In this document: piece after piece, positions 12,412 through 21,300 of the stretch
Layout: every line of letters starts with the position of its first letter
Position numbering within the stretch: position 1 is the first letter of the stretch
Origin: Euptelea pleiosperma
Lineage: Eukaryota; Streptophyta; Magnoliopsida; Ranunculales; Eupteleaceae
Length of the DNA stretch: 64,000 nucleotides
NCBI GenBank assembly: GCA_035048495.1
Contig: CM068553.1
Span: 14,571,190 to 14,635,189 of the forward strand
Direction: 5' to 3'
Translations under genes and position numbers: made by a program
The notes under the pieces: model-generated
What the model was told of the DNA's origin: nothing
The model's database searches: none
The model's input: only the letters and a program-made list of their open reading frames with translations

Positions 12412-13257
12412 TTAGTTCTTCGTCGTAAGATTTTCAACAAGCGCATTAATTTGCTTCGTAATTCGGCCAGAACCAGTTAATTTCTTTCGGCGTGACTGTA
12501 ACTCTAGTAACCAATGTAACTTCCTCCGTGAAGGAACAATAGCTGGAGTCGAATCATACAGCTCATCAACATCATTAGGTGACCAATTTGACAATGGTTA
12601 GGATTCAGGTACCAACTCAGGGATATTATCATCGTCAAGATTCTGTAAATGATCAACACGGGAACTAGAATGATGTAAACTCCCCTCTGCAGGTATCCAG
12701 GTGAGATCGCCAGTGGCTACTATCCCACCATAGATGATTCCTAGGTCGTTCTCATGCTCAAGTCCCTTAAGTCGAAATTTCTAGTCTGTCGGATATTTCT
12801 ACATAAAACCATAGGGAAGTTAAATTATATGATTATAAATACCCTTATAATATAAATTTATACTTACAAAAATAGAGTATTTGTAACCAGCCTTCCCACC
12901 AATTATCGTCGGCCAAGACTGTTTGTTTCTCGGGATCCCATCCCAGACCACTATTATCTTTCAACTTATTCCAATGGGCAAACTCAAACTTGGTTCTATC
13001 CCAATGATTTTTCATCTAGATTTTTGTATACTTGACACCGGATCTCCATTCAAATTCATTTATCAAATTATTGTATCCGGTTTTGTCAAGTACAGAACCA
13101 TTTCTACGGCCTTTCTTAACTTGATCGACAGCAATCTCAACCCAAATCTTATGTAAATTGGCTGGCCAATGAGCTTTTTGTTGTGACGTATTTTTTTTTT
13201 CCATCTAGCATAAGAATTTTCACAGTTAATTACATAGAACCAAGTCAAATCCAACAA
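12412..13257 (-). pseudogene. Myb/SANT-like second ORF of the Harbinger element, decayed
   Basis: Minus-strand frames between 13257 and 12870 give HWPANLHKIWVEIAVDQV-type sequence, then GYNNLINEF, a KNHWDR-KFEFAHWNKL segment and GLGWDP-KQT. This is the pattern of the Myb/SANT-like DNA-binding domain (Myb_DNA-bind_3) in the companion protein of plant PIF/Harbinger elements. Downstream frames (12594-12412 and 12378-12196) hold a charged C-terminal part including RRKLHWLLELQSRRKKLTGS. Several frameshifts and stops separate the pieces. It lies upstream of the transposase on the same strand, as expected for a two-gene Harbinger. Confidence 0.75.
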
Positions 13258-13839
13258 ATAGAATCATCCAATAACATTACAACAAGTAATACTCAAAACC
13301 CTCTAATTTCATATAATATTACAACAAGTAATACTCAAAACCCCAATGTATTGTCTGGAATTGTCATATTGTGCTCATCTTATAGTTTGATGATTTTTAT
13401 AAAAGAATATGATAATGCATTATTTTTCAGTTTGAGAAATTAATATTCTTTGATTTTACTGAATACATGAGCATAAATTTAACTAACTGTTGTTAAGAAG
13501 TTGCCGTACGAAATATGTTCTTCTATGTAAAAATAACACATGATAAACATCCAGATAACCATGAATAACATCAAACTAAATGGCCTAAACTAGTCTGAAT
13601 TAGTCAAGAAGAAAATTGTAGTTAATCATTTGTACCTAGATGACCATCTATTTTTGAAATAGACTTCTAGTTGATGTGGCATAATAGTTGGGTAGCAACA
13701 ACATCAACCACTAGGGTATGGGTAGAGATGTCCATCCACTTTGTTGGGTAAATGAAATGACAATCTAGTGCAAGATATGCAACTATGGTGAGAAGACTAG
13801 TCTCTTTCAATTGTTCTTGACCAGAAGGTACAGTTCTTC

Positions 13840-14625
13840 AATGGTCTGATTTTTGGGGCTATGTTCCATCATAGAGGTGGCACACTCTTAGTGGACGCTA
13901 ACCGTACGGATGGGAAAAACGAAAAAAAAAAAATAGATTTTAAAGAAAAAATCAAAAAATGGCGTAGAAATTAAAAAAAAAATAGAATTTAACAGAAATT
14001 AAACGTATTTTAACGACTATTTTTTTTCTCACAAAAAGTTCCAGAATTTAACAGCTTTTAAAACCATTTTAACGACCATTAAAACGATTTTAAGGGCCGT
14101 TAAAATGAATAAAACAACCATTTTTTTTAAAACGTCGAAACGGGTTTTAACAGAAATGGGCTTGGGGCGTTAACGTTTAAACGGCCGTTTTTACGACCTT
14201 GGTTTCATGGGTTGATTTTAACAGTAGGAGGTTTAGCATTATTGACCGTTATTTGGGTCCAAAGATCCAAATGTTTCATGGGTGGATTTTGGCTGTAGGT
14301 ATTTGATAATTATTGAGAGTTATTTGGGTCCAACTGTCCAAAGGTTTTATGGGTTGATTTTAACGGTAGGAATTTTAGCATTATTGACCGTTATTTGGGT
14401 CCAAAGATCCAAAGGTTTCATGGGTTGATTTTAACGGTAGGAAGTTGAGCATTATTTGGGTGCGAAGATCCAAAGGTCGTGAATCACTAATCAAGCTAAT
14501 TTTTGGTTTGCAGGTCTACCGAAGGACTGGCCAAACATCCTAACGGTTAGCGTCCACTAAGAGTGTACCACGTGTCTCGTATTGTGCTCTGTCACAACGG
14601 TGTGACAGAAGTTTTACTTGGCCTC
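13840..14625. mobile_element. MULE-type MITE enlarged by insertion and internal tandem repeats
   Basis: The left arm (GGCACACTCTTAGTGGACGC, then CCGTACGGATG) and right arm (AACGGTTAGCGTCCACTAAG, GTACCACGTG) are inverted copies of one another and match the intact family member at 32654. Between them are two extra blocks. One is an A-rich and TTTTAACG-rich block (13915-14202) that may itself be an insertion. The other is about four tandem copies of a 71-bp unit (14203-14480). No coding capacity. Confidence 0.7.
14203..14480. repeat. 71-bp tandem repeat, about four copies
   Basis: Each unit starts TTTCATGGGTTGATTTTAAC (with variants), contains CATTATTGACCGTTATTTGG and ends GTCCAAAGATCCAAAGG. 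Copies begin near 14203, 14274, 14345 and 14416. The unit equals the central part of the MULE-type MITE, which has one copy in other family members, so the array expanded inside this element. Confidence 0.85.
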
Positions 14626-14829
14626 AAGTATGTTAAAAAGGACAAATCTAGTATGCAACTATGCAAATAGTGTATCCGCCATTAATTGCTCCTTGAAAAA
14701 TGTGTTTATAATTTATAAAATATATTTTTTTAAAACATTGAAATAACACATTTTCCAAGGGACATCCAACGGTATGGACACTGTTTCATACTTTTAAGAA
14801 TGTAAACAGTTGCATACTAAGTGAGCCCT

Positions 14830-15360
14830 GTTAAAAATGGCTATTTCAGTGTTTCCTCTCTCTCTCACTAATCCCGACTGTTCCAAAATTAGGGGGAAAC
14901 CCTTAACAATCGCTCCCCAAAATCCACCAGGAAGAGAAGAAGATATTTTTGCGTTCGATCGTATAAATCCAATCTCCAGAAATTTCTGTTTGTTTCCTTT
15001 TCATCTTCATCTTCATCGATCACATCGATCTGGGGTTTTTGTTCTTTTCGTGTTTCGTCCCTTCGATCGAAACAAAGTTTTGCAGCGACACTTGCTTTCC
15101 GTGTTCTCGCAGTCCGCTCTATTGGACAAATTAACGGTAAGTTTGCTGGTTGTTACAAGTGGGTTTGTTTTCGCCAAGGGAAGAACAGGTTTGTTTGGGT
15201 TTAATTTCTGGTTATGTTCTCGTTTGCTGCAATTTGGTTATCGTTTTTGTCTGCAATCCATCATTTTTGTTCTACAAAATTTTATAATCCTTTATTATGG
15301 ATTACGAATTTTTATTTTCTCAGATTCGAGTCCAACTTCTCCCTGTTGAATACTCTGCAT
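14830..15360 (+). other. Pyrimidine-rich, 5'-UTR-like stretch of uncertain origin
   Basis: A 170-codon open frame runs from 14837, but its product is composition-driven (Phe, Leu, Ser) and resembles no family I know. The DNA resembles plant 5' leaders, with CTTCATCTTCATCTTCATC, TTCGATCG and ATTAGGGGGAAACCC. It may be a leader captured or used by the Harbinger element. I do not call it a gene. Confidence 0.35.
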
Positions 15361-15419
15361 TAAAGCTTACAAAACAAAACAAAAAAAATACTCTGCATTA
15401 ATGAATCGGAGAGAGAGAG

Positions 15420-15683
15420 TGTTTAAGACCCAAACTAATACACCAAAAGCACCTAGGTGATAGAGGTGTGGAAAGTTTAAGTCTTAACCTCTAGGATCGT
15501 AACATTCCACCACGCTTCAAAGGCCCCCGGGTAGCCCTTTCCTAAGGTGGCCCCTCCCATGACTTGAACCCATGACGTGGGGTTGGCTCTGATACCAAAT
15601 GTTAAGACCCAAACCAATACACCAAAAGCACCTAGGTGATAGAGGTGTGGAAAGTTTAAGTCTTAACCTCTAGGATCGTAACA
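15420..15683 (-). mobile_element. TRIM (miniature LTR retrotransposon), 264 bp
   Basis: Two near-identical direct repeats, 15420-15504 and 15600-15683, each begin TG and end CA (TGTTTAAGACCC or TGTTAAGACCC to GATCGTAACA). They flank a 95-bp interior. On the minus strand the interior starts two bases after its LTR with TGGTATCAGAGC (15597-15586), the standard primer-binding site for initiator methionine tRNA. GAGAG flanks both sides, compatible with a 5-bp target duplication, although the site is a GA repeat. With no coding capacity and about 85-bp LTRs, it fits a TRIM. Confidence 0.9.
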
Positions 15684-15709
15684 GAGAGAGAGAGAGAGAG
15701 AGAGAGAGA
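15684..15709. repeat. (GA)n microsatellite
   Basis: About thirteen GA units directly abut the right LTR of the TRIM. A shorter GA run lies at the left LTR, so the TRIM appears to have inserted into a GA microsatellite. Confidence 0.9.
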
Positions 15710-15985
15710 TCTTACAATGTATGTAATCGAACGGCTCGTTTCCGGAGAGCAGAGAGGGGGGAATGGTGTACTTATCTTCACCAGTATATTAATGGCTTAA
15801 CAGATCCCAATCCTGCAAAATCGACAATCCAAACGATTATTCTATGTCAAAACCTAGCAGATTAACTAATAACAAAAAAAATAAAAAAAATTAGGGTTTA
15901 AGAAAGAGAATGCTACCAATCAAATCACAAGGGCCGAAGGTAGGACTGAAGAAGAAAATTGGTGAGTATCGGTTTAAAAATATAA

Positions 15986-16180
15986 CAGAGAGACGAAAAA
16001 GATGGACGAAAGAGTGGACAAAAAGGTAAAATAGCACATTACATAATGACAGAGAGACGAAAAAGATGGACGAAAGAGTGGACAAAAAGGTAAAATAGCA
16101 CATTACGTAATGACGGTGATTAGCTTCCGCACTAAAAGGTAAAATAGCACATTACATAATGACGGTGATTAGCTTCCCGC
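15986..16180. repeat. 64-bp tandem repeat inside the Harbinger right end
   Basis: The unit CAGAGAGACGAAAAAGATGG ... AGCACATTACATAATGA occurs at 15986 and 16050. Its tail (AAAAGGTAAAATAGCACATT plus GACGGTGATTAGCTTCC) is repeated once more. It lies next to the subterminal GAAGCGCTT-rich region of the Harbinger end. Confidence 0.8.
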
Positions 16181-16375
16181 AATAGTGCGGAAGCGCTTTT
16201 TTTAGAAACACCATCTGAGGCGTTTCTAAACAAAGCAATTCTAGCTTTTTTTAGAAGCTAAAAGCCAAAGCACTTCTGATAACCAAACATTGATTTATGT
16301 TGGGGAAGCACTTCTCATAGTTAGAAGCTGGAGAATCGCTTCGGAAAAGCGTTCCCAAACACTACCTAAGAAAAT

Positions 16376-16920
16376 GATGGAAGCATTTGCTCTTTTATTT
16401 GTTGTTCTTCACTTAAAAGGGATGTTGAGGATTTCGCAATCGATTTTCAATTTAGATTTTCAATTAGATCATGCGTATACTCAAATTAAGACTTATTCAA
16501 TTTTGAAGCAGGGAATTGATTGTGGAAGAAAGACATTTGCTCTTTTATTTGTTGTTCTTCACTTAAAATAGATGTTGAGTATTTTGAAATCGTTTTTCAA
16601 TATAGACATTTGCACTTTTATTTGTTGTTCTTCACTTAAAATAGATGTTGAGGATTTTGAGATCATTTTCCAATATGGATTTTCAATTAGATCACGAAAT
16701 AACTCAGATTAAGACTACTTTAATTGAAAGCATGAAATCGACCGTGGAAGAAAAACACACTTGCCACTCAGGTAACTAAGATGCAACGTAAACGTTTGCT
16801 CTTTTAATTTTTCTTCACTTAAGATGATGTTGAGGATTTGCGATCGGTTTCTCATTTAGATTTTAATTAAATTACCCCTTGATTGAATTAGAACTTATTA
16901 AATTTTGAAGCAGGGAATCG
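16376..16920 (+). repeat. Degenerate direct repeats upstream of F-box remnant
   Basis: The phrase TTTGCTCTTTTATTTGTTGT plus TCTTCACTTAAAA, followed by GATGTTGAGGATTT, recurs near 16383, 16538, 16612 and 16795. It alternates with TTTTCAATTAGATCA and GAAGCAGGGAATCGAT-type words. The unit is roughly 70-190 bp. The same words lie left of the Harbinger element, showing that the element split this array. Confidence 0.75.
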
Positions 16921-16923
16921 ATA

Positions 16924-17590
16924 GTGGAAGAAAGACACGATTTCATCAGCTATTTGCCTGATGAAATTCTCTATCACATCTTTTCATTCCTCCATCTTAA
17001 GTCTGCTGTAGGAACAAGCATGCTTTCAACCAGATGGAGGAACCTTTGGAACACATCTTTTGATTTAGACCTTGATGAGGGACACATATTAGCCATCATT
17101 CAAGGGGATAAGAAGCTTCACCCTGACTTCTCCAAGGACAATGTTGGGTGACGAGTCATTTCGATTGTGATTTGGAGCTGACTCAATTTAACCTTAATGA
17201 CTATGCTACCAATATCTGCTCTTTCAAGACCCTACATCTAAGATCAGTTAACAATCTCACCAAGGACACTGTTTCAGCTGTGATTTCAAATTGTCAGCTT
17301 CTTGAGAGCTTTTGCAAAATGCACTGGATTATGCTGTTTGCGTATTGATGTCAATCAGAGACTTAAGAGGTTGACAATGTTGGCCTATCCACACTCGAAG
17401 AATCTTCATCTTTTGGCTTATAATCCTATTGGTATCCATGGCGTCTTCCATTGTTTCATATGAAGTATGTTCCGCACTTATTGGATGCAATGCTTCATTT
17501 CAGAGATGGTCCAGGAAACAATCCTTTCAGCCGTGATAATCTTCTGTCAATTCTATTAGTTTTCACAAACATCAAGATTCCTACACTATG
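16924..17590 (+). pseudogene. F-box/LRR-type protein remnant
   Basis: The first open stretch reads EERHDFISYLPDEILYHIFS, then LHLKSAVGTSMLSTRWRNLW and a DLDLDEG segment. This is a clear F-box (LPDEIL...STRWRNLW) of the plant F-box/FBD/LRR class that supplies substrate receptors for SCF ubiquitin ligases. The codon where Met is expected is GTG, and the frame closes at 17151. A shifted frame (17148-17348) holds LRR-like text (FNLNDYATNICSFKTLHLRS...VISNCQLLESF). Later frames are broken. Most of the usual 400-residue protein is missing, so this is a fragment, possibly carried by the Helitron. Confidence 0.85.
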
Positions 17591-18296
17591 TGGGTGGTTT
17601 TTTTGAGGTAGACCTTGGTCACCCATCAATAATTTCACTAATTATGCTATTTTTCTCCACCTTTGATGTTAATGCATTCATCTTCTAACTAGAATTTCAA
17701 GTTTTGGCTGGCTTGGGTCCAACTGGGACTACAGGTTAATTGATTACACAAGTGACTTGACTGAGATGTTTTAAATTACATATGAACATTAACGACTTTG
17801 TATAGCACCCAACTTGGCCGAGTTGGTCACGACTTTTGAGTTGAAGGTCTATCCCAGAATGGGAGGATTGATGAAACAAGGGAGCTCTTCGAGAGGGAAA
17901 ATTTATTAAGTGGAACTGTGTAGCACTTAAAAATGAGCCATCTGACATACTCTTTCGTCCCCACAACAATGAATGATTTTCCCACCACTTGATGGACCTA
18001 CAAACCAAATGATTAGTCAGATTGGTGCTTAAGCCATTCAATCGGAGATTCACCAAAAATTGTGCATATCAAAAGGCTAAATTCATCCCATCAAAAAGTT
18101 TTTTATCAAAAGGCTAGATATCAAGAATCATGTTGATTGTTGGTGTGTAGGACCGCAAAGTTTTGCTAGGTGGACCACTTTTATGTGTAGATCTACATTT
18201 ATAAGGAGGCTTAATACAATATAAAATATTGTTTTCATTTTTACATAGACTTTAATTTTTAAAAATATTAATATTTTTTATTTTTTATTTCTTCAA
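17591..18296. other. Non-coding stretch before Helitron 3' end
   Basis: No gene seen. Near 17960-18060 are words of the MULE-type MITE family (GATGGACCTACAAACC, GATTAGTCAGATTGG). The last 60 bases are an AT-rich run of T-rich text leading into the terminal hairpin. Confidence 0.5.
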
Positions 18297-18326
18297 CCGT
18301 GCTAAAGCACGGGCCAATAACACTAG
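18297..18326 (+). repeat. Helitron 3' hairpin and CTAG terminus
   Basis: CCGTGCT-AA-AGCACGG forms a perfect 7-bp stem, followed ten bases later by CTAG and then a T. This is the textbook Helitron terminal signal. It lies 48 bp upstream of the start codon of the P-loop NTPase gene. Confidence 0.75.
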
Positions 18327-18374
18327 TTTTAAAAGCGTTGGAACTTGGAAGTTCTTTCGATAGAGGGAGAGAAG

Positions 18375-21300
18375 ATGAAGAAGGGCAAAGGAGTGGCAAT
18401 TTCTTCAAACCCTCCGAGCGGTGGCGAAGACTTAGATGAGAAGGGGGACTTCTCCCTGCCCACGACCAGATTGGCTACTCGAAATGCTTCTTCTAAATAC
18501 GATTTTGTCAAGGTTTATTTCTGGTGTTTTTTGGCTCATCAATTCTACTATTTGATTTCCGATGATTATCTGACTTATTTGCTTCAAAATGCGGTTGATG
18601 ATCTGATTGATCAGGTGAAGGTGTGGTTGGGAGATAATGCGGATCACTACTATGTTCTATCCAGATTTCTCCTTAGCAGAATGTTAACTGTCACTAAGGT
18701 ATAGAAACAGAGAGAACACCCAATTTATCAAATTCCTTAATTTTTTTTGTCCATTTTTCATTTTTTGGAATTGCAACTGTCACTTCAACTGTTTTTCAGA
18801 TCCCTAATCATGTCGCCATTAAAATAGCTCTGGAACTCAAGAAGCTTCTTATAGACAACAGCCTCTTAGATGTGTATGTGTTATCTTCTCTCCTCTCCCC
18901 TCTCCCGAATACTTGTTCTCGTTATTTGTGGGAATCCTACCAAGGTTTTAAATTTCAATTTCGGCATCAACTTGGGTCCTGGATGATATCAAAATGGAGT
19001 CGAAATTCCATTGAAATGCTATAAATTTTGTCCAATACTTGGTCAAAATTGATCGAAATTGAAAGGAAGTCTCAAAATTTTGGAATTTTTGTTCAAAATT
19101 TAAAACCTTGAGCCCTACCTGTTCTGCTTGTTGATGGTCTAACCAGTTTGTATTGATTATTTTGCAGCTCTCAATCTGATTTGGAAGTTAATCTGTTTAA
19201 GGTACTTATGCTTATAATCTTCTTTTCTTCGAATTGTAAGAACACTTAGATGCTGGTTGGCATTGGAAAGAAACTATTTTTGTCGCAGCAAAGGTTTAGA
19301 AAATATGTGTACTAATGGAAAATTGCCGAAGAAGCTTTCCGATTTTAGTTTATTTGAAATTTGTACAACTATGTTTGCATGTACTTTGTTGGTTTTAAGA
19401 GGCAATGCATCACAATGCGTCATTTCTCATTGATTAGAATCTTCAAATAGTTGTGAAAAAGATAGACCCAGAGATCCTCCAAGTGGGAGAAAATTTGAGA
19501 TATGTGCATCAAATATTTACATTTTTTCAAAGTTATTTACTCCATGACTAAGATGAAATAACCTTAATCAGAGCAAGTGAGAAACCTTTTATGAGATCGA
19601 ATTATTTTTTAATAATTTAGTACGGGTGCTTTTGGCACTTTCTAGATTTTAGATTCGATTACGCACAAAGGCACTTTCTAGATTTTAGATTCGATTACGC
19701 ACAAAAAAACTTATGGAGATCTATTTGCAGCTTATGGAACGGCGGGGCTATGGGCAAGAGTATATAAATCGTTACAAGATGATGACAAGGTCAGCACCCC
19801 AGACACTAGCTGCTTACATGTGTTCCATTCTTTTATTTATTTATGTTATGACTTAATTGTCTGTTCTTCTATTAGTTTTTTTCCAATATTTGTTGTCTGT
19901 TTTATTTGGCTTTTCTGTTATTGATTTGTTCTTGGGCCCTTTTAGTTGTTGGTCTACTTGTTATAGCTTGTGGCATAGAACTTGCTTGTCTAGCTTCCTT
20001 GTTACTTGTTAGGGTTTCCAAATATTTAAAGGAAGATAGGACATATACCTTTTATGCTGTGTTTGGTCCATTTAACTCTTTGCTTGCATCTGTGTCCCTT
20101 GACTTTTTTATCATTTACTTAACTTCACTACCAATCTGTTATAAATTTCACAGCAGTTACGGGTACATATGCTCTTTTATACTCTTTGCTTGCTTAAATC
20201 AGTAATAATATTTCTTATGGCTATTGAAATGAAGTTTCGTAAGCTACATTTCATTTGTTTAGTTTTGCAATGTAGCTTCTCTACTCTAGGTGAACATGAG
20301 TGGCATTGGACTTCCATCCCTAACAGTTAAAGCGTTTTCTTCTTTTTCATCATGCTTCCGTGGGAAACTTATTTCTTTTCTACATTCATGGTAATGATTA
20401 GAAAACTTTCTTTCTATTATTTATGAGTTAATTTTTCTGGCAGTGTTAACCTATGGCCAAATGAATCAAGCTTATAATGCCACCCAATCAAAAACCTTAA
20501 CTGAGCCAAGCTAACATGAATCTTAAAAAAACAAAAAGGTTTACTGCCACATGTGGACACCATTGTAAATGATTCTAGAATTGCTTGTCTACATTATACA
20601 TATACTGTATAATACCTTCAACTGTTTCCTGCCGGTACAGAATCGTATATAGTACTTAATAGTCATGATATTTTTCTTCAGTATTCACTATTTAAGATGC
20701 ATACGAGGACGTACAGATATCATGCATTTGAATTCCCTATCTACTGGTTTAGAATGTTTTATTCTGGGTCATGCTGCCCTTATTTGGGTTAACACATAAC
20801 AGTGTTCTTGATGTCTTATTTATTTTATTCGTTGTCCAGTAAGATGTATTCTTTTGAGGCATGCACTTCTAGTAGATGTGATAGTTGCATTTTGGGAAAG
20901 AGATCTGAATTACTTTTCTATATGCTAATGCTGCTTATCTTGTCACTTTTCTTTTAGATTTCACCACCAAAGAGTACCACTGGTAATTCTTGTATGTGGA
21001 ACTGCCTGTGCTGGCAAGTCCACCATTGCCACCCAACTTGCACAACGGCTCAACTTGCCGAATGTTTTACAGGTGAATCTGTTTTATATCTTTTCATACA
21101 AGTGTCCTGAATCACTTTCTTTTGAGATCAGTTAACTTGTTTGAGTTATAATGATGCTTTTGACATATCTTATGTGTTTCTAAATGTTACAGACAGATAT
21201 GGTCTATGAATTGTTACGCACATCAACAGAGTATGTGAAATGATCTTTCTTTGCCCCCATTATCCATTTTTTAGGTATTTAATTTGTAATTACAAGAAAA

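Larger units (their letters stand above)
10177..16366 (-). mobile_element. PIF/Harbinger element with TAA target duplication, broken by nested insertions
   Basis: The ends are inverted: GGTCCTATTTGGGAATGC on the left, and on the right the complement of GGTAGTGTTTGGGAACGC. Each is flanked by TAA (10174-10176 and 16367-16369), the usual 3-bp Harbinger duplication. Both ends are rich in GAAGTGCTTYT-type subterminal words. An empty-site paralogue exists at about 16765-16830: ACTCAGGTAACTAAGATGCAACGTAA runs straight into the TTTGCTCTTTTA text that otherwise lies right of the element. Inside are a decayed transposase, a decayed SANT-like ORF, a MULE MITE (13840-14625), a TRIM (15420-15683) and a 64-bp tandem repeat near the right end. 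Both coding parts are on the minus strand. Confidence 0.75.
8111..18326 (+). mobile_element. Candidate Helitron carrying gene fragments and nested transposons
   Basis: The proposed 5' end is TCTATTCTATTATCTATATT at 8111, preceded by A. The proposed 3' end is CTAG at 18323-18326, followed by T, so both edges fit insertion between A and T. A perfect hairpin (CCGTGCT, AA, AGCACGG) at 18297-18312 lies about ten bases before CTAG, the classic Helitron 3' structure. Removing the nested Harbinger leaves about 4 kb, a usual size for a non-autonomous Helitron. It would carry a UVR8 exon (8624-8810, minus) and F-box remains (16924-17590). The 3' end is well supported. Pairing it with this 5' end is inference. 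No Rep/helicase sequence was seen. Confidence 0.5.

Noticed and set aside
14203..14480. CRISPR-like regular spacing
   Set aside because: The whole 71-bp unit is repeated with no unique spacers, in a plant nuclear context; it is a minisatellite.
14837..15349. 170-codon plus-strand ORF
   Set aside because: Pyrimidine-driven composition, no family resemblance and leader-like DNA; not supported as a protein gene.
19906..20205. 99-codon hydrophobic ORF in intron 5 of the P-loop gene
   Set aside because: It comes from T-rich intron sequence and lies between two well-supported exons; no membrane-protein family is recognised.
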